Assembly: GCF_014644435.1 (NCBI RefSeq)
Contig: NZ_BMKR01000019.1
Location: 61,590 to 125,589 of the forward strand
Direction of reading: 5' to 3'
Source: Paenibacillus albidus
Lineage (GTDB): Bacteria; Bacillota; Bacilli; Paenibacillales; Paenibacillaceae
Length of the DNA: 64,000 nt
A program made the position numbers and the translations under genes. Every line of letters starts with the position of its first letter. Position 1 is the first letter of the stretch. The notes below the pieces were generated by a model. That model saw nothing but the letters and a program-made list of their open reading frames with translations, did no database searches and had not been told where the DNA came from. Of this stretch, positions 58,638-64,000 are shown in pieces.

Positions 58638-60494
58638 ATGAATTTGCGCTACAAATTGTTTACGGCATTTTTGGGCCTGATTATCGTCCCCTTGTTTATT
58701 CTGGGCATGTTCATGTTTTTTGTGACCTACAACTCCATCGAGAAAAAATACAGCCAGCAGTCCGAATATTCGCTCAAAGCGATCAGCTACAGTATTTCAA
58801 ATGTCCTTAAGGATATGGACAACGTGACAGATAACGGGATTGCCACCTCCGTGTTTCACATGGCATTGAGTGCGGATGATCCTTCAAAGCAGGATTTGAC
58901 GGACGCCGAGCAGCTCAGCCTGAACGCAAGCCAGCGCAATTTCCGCAGTTTGCTCTATAACCATCCATCGATCAGCTACGCATTCCTCTACAATTTTAAC
59001 GGCAAAGGCAGCTCGGAGATTGTCTCGGTGTTCAATAAGGAGAATTTCCGTACGCTGCCTTATGACAAGTTCAAACAAAGTGATCTGTACCGGCAGGTGA
59101 TGGAGCTCAATGGTGTGCCCAAGTGGCTGGCTCCTCATGAATATCCGGAGCTGACAGGTACGGAGCCTGTGTTTACACAAATCCGGCTGGTGAAGGAACT
59201 GAGTTTTTTTGAGAATATCGGTATCCTTGTGGTGCAGATTAAGAACTGGGAGTTTGAATCGATTTTCCGCAACCTGAAGATTGGCGGCAGCAATCAGGAT
59301 GTCTCCTTTATGCTGGTGAATGATGACGGGATGATTCTGTTTGATCCGGACCGCAAGCTGGATGGGCAGGATTTCAACACGGCTGCGGCGAAAGATATAA
59401 CATTCAAGCCAGGCTTCCAGAGCTTCAAAACGCAATTTGAAGGAGAAAAGAGTATCCTCTCCGTGTACCACCTTAAGGATTATCCCTGGAGCCTTGTCTC
59501 GGTGACCTCATGGGATTCATTGTCACGGGAAGTGACCGTCTTTGCCCGTTGGTTCGTCATTGTGATCTTCCTGTGTCTTATGGCCGCCGTGTTCTTCAAC
59601 ATCTTTTTCATGAATCGGATTACCGGCGCGATTGCCGTCATCGTGCGCTTCATGCGCAGGGTGGAGGATGGCGATCTGACGACGCGGGTGGAAGAAAAGG
59701 GGAATGATGAGCTGACGCTGCTGGCCAAAGGCTTCAATGAGCTAATGGACACCATCGGCAGTCTGTTCAGCCGTATTCAAATCGAGCAGCGGCGTAAGAA
59801 TCAGGCTGAAATGCGAGTGCTGCAGGCGCAGATCAAGCCGCATTTTCTGTTCAATACGCTGGAATCGATCAATGTGCTGGCGGTTCAGAATGAAGGGCGC
59901 AAGGTCAGTGAGATGGTCTACCGGCTGGCGAGTATTCTGCGGATCAGTATCCAGGACCGGGATGAGATCACGCTGGAAGAGGAAGCCAGACATCTGCGCA
60001 ACTATCTCGATATTCAGAAATTCCGCTTTGAGGATGTGTTTGATTATGAGATTGACATCCCGGATGAGCTGCTGGGCTGCGGCATTCTGAAGCTTACGCT
60101 CCAGCCGCTGGTGGAGAACAGCATTCAGCACGGATTCGAGGGAATCGGGTACAAAGGCAAAGTGACGGTGAGCGTATGGGAAGAACGGGGAAACCTGATT
60201 CTGCGGATTGCAGATAACGGCATCGGGATGACGGCAACCCAGCTGGCGGTTTTTCAGTATATGGTGAATGAGAACACAGAGCCGGAGCTGCCGGGACTGG
60301 CCGGGAACACTCTGCATCATCCGGAGCGGCGCGGGCTTGGTGTCCGCAGTGTGGCCGACCGTATCCGTATTGAATACGGGGACAGGTACGGGATCTTTAT
60401 CTGTTCAGGCCCCGGGGCGGGGACCCTGATTCAATGCGTCATTCCAAAATACGAGCAGGGGGAAGATCATTATGCTAAAAGTATTATTGGTTGA
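58638..60494 (+). CDS. YesM-type sensor histidine kinase (second system)
   Basis: 618 residues. Membrane helix 1 (about 8-30), dCache-like extracytoplasmic sensor (about 32-290), helix 2 (about 295-320), HAMP (RFMRRVEDGDLTTRVEEKG), H-box QIKPHFLFNTLESINVL and ATPase motifs LVENSIQHGFEGIG and DNGIGM. CAGGAGCACCGG precedes the ATG. Its last seven codons overlap the response regulator gene. Confidence 0.93.
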   Translation: MNLRYKLFTAFLGLIIVPLFILGMFMFFVTYNSIEKKYSQQSEYSLKAISYSISNVLKDMDNVTDNGIATSVFHMALSADDPSKQDLTDAEQLSLNASQRNFRSLLYNHPSISYAFLYNFNGKGSSEIVSVFNKENFRTLPYDKFKQSDLYRQVMELNGVPKWLAPHEYPELTGTEPVFTQIRLVKELSFFENIGILVVQIKNWEFESIFRNLKIGGSNQDVSFMLVNDDGMILFDPDRKLDGQDFNTAAAKDITFKPGFQSFKTQFEGEKSILSVYHLKDYPWSLVSVTSWDSLSREVTVFARWFVIVIFLCLMAAVFFNIFFMNRITGAIAVIVRFMRRVEDGDLTTRVEEKGNDELTLLAKGFNELMDTIGSLFSRIQIEQRRKNQAEMRVLQAQIKPHFLFNTLESINVLAVQNEGRKVSEMVYRLASILRISIQDRDEITLEEEARHLRNYLDIQKFRFEDVFDYEIDIPDELLGCGILKLTLQPLVENSIQHGFEGIGYKGKVTVSVWEERGNLILRIADNGIGMTATQLAVFQYMVNENTEPELPGLAGNTLHHPERRGLGVRSVADRIRIEYGDRYGIFICSGPGAGTLIQCVIPKYEQGEDHYAKSIIG

Positions 60495-61260
60495 CGATGA
60501 GGCGCCGATTCTGAACAATCTGAACCGGGTGCTGCCCTGGCAGGAGATGGGCATGGAGGTGGCCGGGATGGCCCGCAGCGGAATGGAGGCGCTGCGGATT
60601 GCCGAGGATGAGCAGCCGGACCTGGTCCTGTGCGATATCCGTATGCCCGTGATGGATGGACTTACATTTATCGGCAAGCTGCGCGAGATGGGCCTAAATA
60701 GCGAGGTACTGCTGCTTAGCGGGTATCAGGAATTTGACTACGCGCGGGAAGCGATCCGGCTGGGCGTCAAGGAGTATATCTGCAAGCCGATTCATTACGA
60801 GGAGCTTGGCCACAAGGTGCGGGAGATCGGAGCCCAAATCCGCAGCCGGCAGTTCAAGGATAAACTGTATAACAGCATCCCGCTGTTTCAGGAGGCCCCC
60901 GCTTCCGGCGAACCTTCTGTACGCAAGACGCCCGAGCAGCTGATGAGCCAGGCCCAGCAATATATTAAGGAGCATTTGAACATGGATATCGGTATTGAGG
61001 AGGTGGCGAATCAGATTGGCATCAGCAGCAGCTATTTTTGCCTGCTGTTCAAGAACCGCTTCGCCATGACCTTCGTGGAATACGTGACCCTGCAGCGGAT
61101 GGAAGCGGCCAAATTCATGCTCGCAAGCAGCGATAAAAGCATCGCGGTCATTGGTGCCGGTGTAGGCTACCAGGAACGGCGCTACTTCACCAAAGTGTTT
61201 CAGAAGCAGGTTGGTGTATCGCCCAAGGCTTATCGGGAGGAGGCGAAACGCGGCGGGTAA
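60472..61260 (+). CDS. AraC-type response regulator, short form (second system)
   Basis: 262 residues, much shorter than the 444-residue partner of the first system. The receiver (1-120; VDDEA, Asp in LVLCDIRMPVMDG) is joined by only about 35 residues to the AraC domain (about 160-258: IEEVANQIGISSSYFCLLFKN, IAVIGAGVGYQERRYFTKVFQ). The ATG lies inside the kinase gene after GGGGGAAG. It should regulate the ABC genes upstream. Confidence 0.93.
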   Translation: MLKVLLVDDEAPILNNLNRVLPWQEMGMEVAGMARSGMEALRIAEDEQPDLVLCDIRMPVMDGLTFIGKLREMGLNSEVLLLSGYQEFDYAREAIRLGVKEYICKPIHYEELGHKVREIGAQIRSRQFKDKLYNSIPLFQEAPASGEPSVRKTPEQLMSQAQQYIKEHLNMDIGIEEVANQIGISSSYFCLLFKNRFAMTFVEYVTLQRMEAAKFMLASSDKSIAVIGAGVGYQERRYFTKVFQKQVGVSPKAYREEAKRGG

Positions 61261-61263
61261 ACG

Positions 61264-61284
61264 GGAAGGCGTACTGTGCCTTCC
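61264..61284 (+). terminator. Hairpin after the second ABC/TCS operon
   Basis: GGAAGGC-GTACTGT-GCCTTCC with a poor T tract. Confidence 0.55.
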
Positions 61285-61339
61285 TTGTATGCGTTTTGTA
61301 AACGGAAAAACATACCGGTTAATCTTTATTTACATAAAA

Positions 61340-61367
61340 TGAAACTTTTCTAGACGGCCTGCGTCTA
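61340..61367 (+). promoter_or_regulatory. ECF-sigma promoter
   Basis: TGAAAC (61340-61345), exactly 16 bp, CGTCTA (61362-61367). This is the -35 AAC / -10 CGTC pattern of Bacillus ECF factors (sigma-X/W/V type). Confidence 0.75.
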
Positions 61368-61408
61368 ATATTATGTTTTGTTATAAAGAACGTGGCAAAA
61401 ACTAACCT

Positions 61409-61437
61409 GCCGCCCTGTTGAGGGCGGCCTGTATTTT
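61409..61437 (+). terminator. Terminator or attenuator in the ECF leader
   Basis: GCCGCCCT-GTTG-AGGGCGGC, eight perfect pairs, then CTGTATTTTT. It lies about 40 bp after the ECF promoter and 87 bp before the next coding start. Confidence 0.75.
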
Positions 61438-61523
61438 TGCGGGAAATAGAAGTTGAGTATCAGACATAAGCAAGACGGGTACTTTTCTTGTATTTTACAA
61501 TTAGGAGCAAAAGGAGTCATACC

Positions 61524-63770
61524 ATGAATTTGAAAAAGTTAACATTAGTTGCGGTGCTGGCCGTATCACAGGTCGCCGCGTCAGTTCCGGCCTTTGCCGA
61601 AGCTGGTAGTACAACCCGGGTATCAGCAGCCACAGAGATTACACCTGTGACTGAAACAAATGTACAGCCGGCGGCAACGGATCCGCTGCCGCCTTTGCTG
61701 CCTGATGGAAGCGTGGCGACACCCCCGGCAGCTTCAGCTCCGGCAGAAACACCGCTTCCGGAAAACGCTGTACCGACACCAACACCGATACCAACACCAA
61801 CACCAATGACTACACAGGTACCGGGATTTACAACGGGGCCAACGGCACAGCCTTCGCCGGGAGCAACCCAAACGATTACTCCTGCTGGTGCCGGTTCCGG
61901 CCAGCTCATTCTGATGTTCAACAGCAACAAAATGTATGCTGACGGCCAGGAATATCTGGCTAACCAGCCTATGGCTGTGAAGAATGGCGTATCCTACGTA
62001 TCGATCCGGGCTATGGTAGAACGGGTAGGCGTAAAATATATTTATGATTACAAAACCAAGGAAACCATTGTCACCAGCGGAACCAACGTGATGCGCTTTA
62101 AGACGGACAGCAAGATTTATACCGTCAATGGCCAGAAGGTAACCATGAAAGGTCCGGCTTACCAATACAAGGGCACCTTTATGATTCCGTTGACTTCAAT
62201 TACCTATGCGCTGGGCATTAAATACACCGTGGACAATGTAGGGAAGCGTGTAATTATGACGCTGAATACGAAGCCAACGGCTTCCTTTACGGTTCAGCCC
62301 ACCGAAATCTATGCCGGTCAGACCATGGTTAATTTCGTAACCACCAGTTCATCGCCGAATGGTACAGCCATTGTGGATGAGAGCTGGAGCGACAACAAGC
62401 AGGATATTTATGATCAGCCCGGATTTTATACCGTGACTTATTCGGTCGGGGATGCGAACGGGAATTGGAGTGATCCCTATTCGGTGACCTTTGAAGTCAT
62501 TCAGCCGAACCAGCCGCCGGTGGCCAATTTCACCACGGACAAGGATGAATACAAGATGGGTGAGCCGGTAACGATCAACGACCTCAGCTCCGATCCTGAA
62601 GGAGAAGCCTTGACCGTAGAGTGGACCAACCGTGCTTTGGCGTTCTTCAATCCCGGTCCGGTCTCGCTGCAACTGAAGGTGACTGACAAGCAGGGGCTGA
62701 GCAGCACATTTGAGAAAACGATCAATATTACGAGTGAGCAATTGTATACCCAGGAGGAAGTAGAGAAGCTGTTCACCGCCCCGGGTGATCTTATCAGTAT
62801 GGATGGCGGGATGATTCCCGGATTGCCTAACCTGACCTACAATCTGTCTTCCGAACCTTTCACCCTGATACGAAGCAACAGCCCGGAGACCGTTAATACC
62901 AACGGTGTCTTGTATCGTGAGAGCGCGATAGGCTCGACGCGCTTCCTGGTTCATCATATGAATAATATGAACAGTAAAAAGAAAGTGTATATTCTTGCTA
63001 CAAACAATACCTTGTATGCAAATACTATCAATACACAGTTTTCCGGCTTTGCCGGACCGGTCACTTCGCCGGAGTATACAGGTAAAATTTCCATCCAGAA
63101 ATACTATGACTCCATGATTACTCACGAAAAAAATAGTTCAGTAACACTGCAGCCCGGCCAAACGCTACCGATTCTGACCGATGTGAACAAGATCGCGATG
63201 AAGCCGAAGGAAGTCATTTCCCTTAGTGCCGATATATTCAGTGATTATCCCGTTCAATACAATGTCGTCATGGTGGATGAAAATGCCGATCCGTTGGCTG
63301 CTTTGCCGACACTCCCGGTTCTGGACCGTGACGGCGTGCATAACCGCGGTACGTACCCGGATTCTACACGCGTTATCAATGTCACTGATGTAGTGGGAAC
63401 CACACAATCCAAAATGGTGCTTGGCGATAACAATTATGATAAGAATCTAATTGGCATTGATCCAATGAATGGAACCGAGGCTTCGAATTCCGGAAACTTT
63501 GGTGTCTTGTACAAGATCAGGCTAGAACGTGTTGCACCAAATACACTGATTACGTTCAACCCGCGGGGGGGCAATTACCTGGGATCCGTATTGGTGAACG
63601 GTACGATTGTCAATCTGCCGAACAAAGGCAATTTGAAGAATTCAGACCTGAATGCGGTCGTATACCGTACCGGCGAATATGAGAACGCGGTGGATTTGAC
63701 CTTCTCGGTCGCTTCCGGAAGCAATCTGCCGGTAAACTTCGTCTTCACTCCGCTACCGCCTAAGAAATAA
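61524..63770 (+). CDS. Secreted copper-amine-oxidase-N (stalk) and PKD-like domain protein
   Basis: 748 residues from ATG 61524 (GGAG 8 nt upstream). Signal peptide MNLKKLTLVAVLAVSQVAASVPAFA, then a Thr/Pro-rich linker with TPTPIPTPTPMTT (about 25-125). A Cu_amine_oxidN1/stalk domain follows (about 130-255: ILMFNSNKMYADG, VSYVSIRAMVERVGVKYIY, MIPLTSITYALGIKYT), then two PKD/Ig-like repeats (about 258-340 and 342-415: PTASFTVQP and PPVANFTTDKDEY) and a beta-rich C-terminus of unknown fold. It is likely a wall- or surface-associated structural protein; no enzyme motif is seen. Confidence 0.88.
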   Translation: MNLKKLTLVAVLAVSQVAASVPAFAEAGSTTRVSAATEITPVTETNVQPAATDPLPPLLPDGSVATPPAASAPAETPLPENAVPTPTPIPTPTPMTTQVPGFTTGPTAQPSPGATQTITPAGAGSGQLILMFNSNKMYADGQEYLANQPMAVKNGVSYVSIRAMVERVGVKYIYDYKTKETIVTSGTNVMRFKTDSKIYTVNGQKVTMKGPAYQYKGTFMIPLTSITYALGIKYTVDNVGKRVIMTLNTKPTASFTVQPTEIYAGQTMVNFVTTSSSPNGTAIVDESWSDNKQDIYDQPGFYTVTYSVGDANGNWSDPYSVTFEVIQPNQPPVANFTTDKDEYKMGEPVTINDLSSDPEGEALTVEWTNRALAFFNPGPVSLQLKVTDKQGLSSTFEKTINITSEQLYTQEEVEKLFTAPGDLISMDGGMIPGLPNLTYNLSSEPFTLIRSNSPETVNTNGVLYRESAIGSTRFLVHHMNNMNSKKKVYILATNNTLYANTINTQFSGFAGPVTSPEYTGKISIQKYYDSMITHEKNSSVTLQPGQTLPILTDVNKIAMKPKEVISLSADIFSDYPVQYNVVMVDENADPLAALPTLPVLDRDGVHNRGTYPDSTRVINVTDVVGTTQSKMVLGDNNYDKNLIGIDPMNGTEASNSGNFGVLYKIRLERVAPNTLITFNPRGGNYLGSVLVNGTIVNLPNKGNLKNSDLNAVVYRTGEYENAVDLTFSVASGSNLPVNFVFTPLPPKK

Positions 63771-63818
63771 TCAATAGTTAAGTTTGGGCCTTGTTGCCTG
63801 GAACTTTAGAGCCACATA

Positions 63819-63860
63819 CCCGGCAGAATTCCGCTTAGGAACTTCTGCCGGGTCTTTTTC
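63819..63860 (+). terminator. Terminator of the stalk-domain gene
   Basis: ACCCGGCAG/CTGCCGGGT, 9-bp stem, then CTTTTT. Confidence 0.85.
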
Positions 63861-63923
63861 GAAATATAAGAATTTATATGCTTCGCGCTATAAACTATCC
63901 TTCTATTTCTCGCTGAAACGATT

Positions 63924-63975
63924 ACCGTCCTTATAAGGACGGTCAGGCTGTCGAGAAAGTCTCGACAGCCTTATT
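63924..63975. terminator. Tandem perfect palindromes near the right edge
   Basis: ACCGTCCTTATAAGGACGGT (20-bp perfect palindrome) is followed two bases later by GGCTGTCGAG-AAAGT-CTCGACAGCC and TTATTT. The second is a probable terminator, perhaps for a gene beyond the window. Confidence 0.6.
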
Positions 63976-64000
63976 TATATGCAATTAGTTTAATACGACA

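Overview
The window looks like a chromosomal segment of a Paenibacillus-type low/medium-G+C Firmicute. This rests on gene content, not on a search: a Bacillus-type Fnr with C-terminal cysteines, BceRS-BceAB-like modules, YesM/AraC two-component systems paired with sugar ABC importers, DUF1540 and YhcN/YlaJ-type sporulation-associated proteins, strong AGGAGG ribosome sites and many intrinsic terminators. I saw no rRNA, tRNA, transposase, integrase, phage gene or cas gene.

Layout. 1-5.3 kb: the edge of an MFS exporter with its LacI-family regulator, ung, an AI-2E-family permease and small conserved proteins. 5.5-9.5 kb: a complete fruRKA fructose PTS operon with a readable promoter/CRE/operator stack. 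9.6-12.5 kb: a short Crp/Fnr-like protein, a YitT-family membrane protein with a structured leader, and an AIM24-family protein. 12.4-17.5 kb: an island of about 4 kb (YhcN/YlaJ remnant, intact cardiolipin synthase, BadF/BcrA-type remnant, phosphodiesterase lipoprotein) bracketed by about 560-bp direct repeats of the AIM24 3' end. 17.8-23.9 kb: an undecaprenyl-phosphate/bacitracin-type envelope cluster (BceRS-like, BceAB-like, DedA, UppP). 24-26.6 kb: cobalamin riboswitch and metE. 27-35.3 kb: mixed small operons (DUF1540, DUF4349 lipoprotein, msrAB, VTT protein, Gfo/Idh/MocA, HxlR, an orphan CxxCxxxC protein, Ric, a DUF4430-like lipoprotein). 35.4-40.5 kb: nirB-nirD-nirC and fnr. 42.2-48.9 kb and 55.4-61.3 kb: two sugar ABC importers with dedicated YesM/AraC two-component systems. 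Between them lie adhE, pflB and pflA (49.1-55.2 kb). The right end holds a secreted copper-amine-oxidase-N/PKD-like protein behind a good ECF-sigma promoter.

How it fits together. The anaerobic genes share FNR boxes (TGTGA-N6-TCACA type): two perfect ones before nirB, one-mismatch ones before adhE, pflB, ric and beside fnr. This points to an oxygen-limited programme of nitrite reduction, mixed-acid fermentation and Fe-S repair. CcpA-type sites sit at fru, adhE and one ABC/TCS operon.

The most unusual material is non-coding. (i) Three intergenic copies of an element made of four 25-bp palindromes (10+5+10) have almost fixed centre-to-centre spacing of 51-62-51 bp; a fourth copy is cut by the island junction. 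(ii) A dispersed repeat of about 250 bp occurs twice just after terminators, with two conserved, crossing complementary segments. (iii) There are several structured leaders, a Fur-box promoter reading antisense to a DUF1540 gene, and an ECF promoter followed closely by a terminator. All functions are read from sequence by eye. No database search, folding or alignment program was run.
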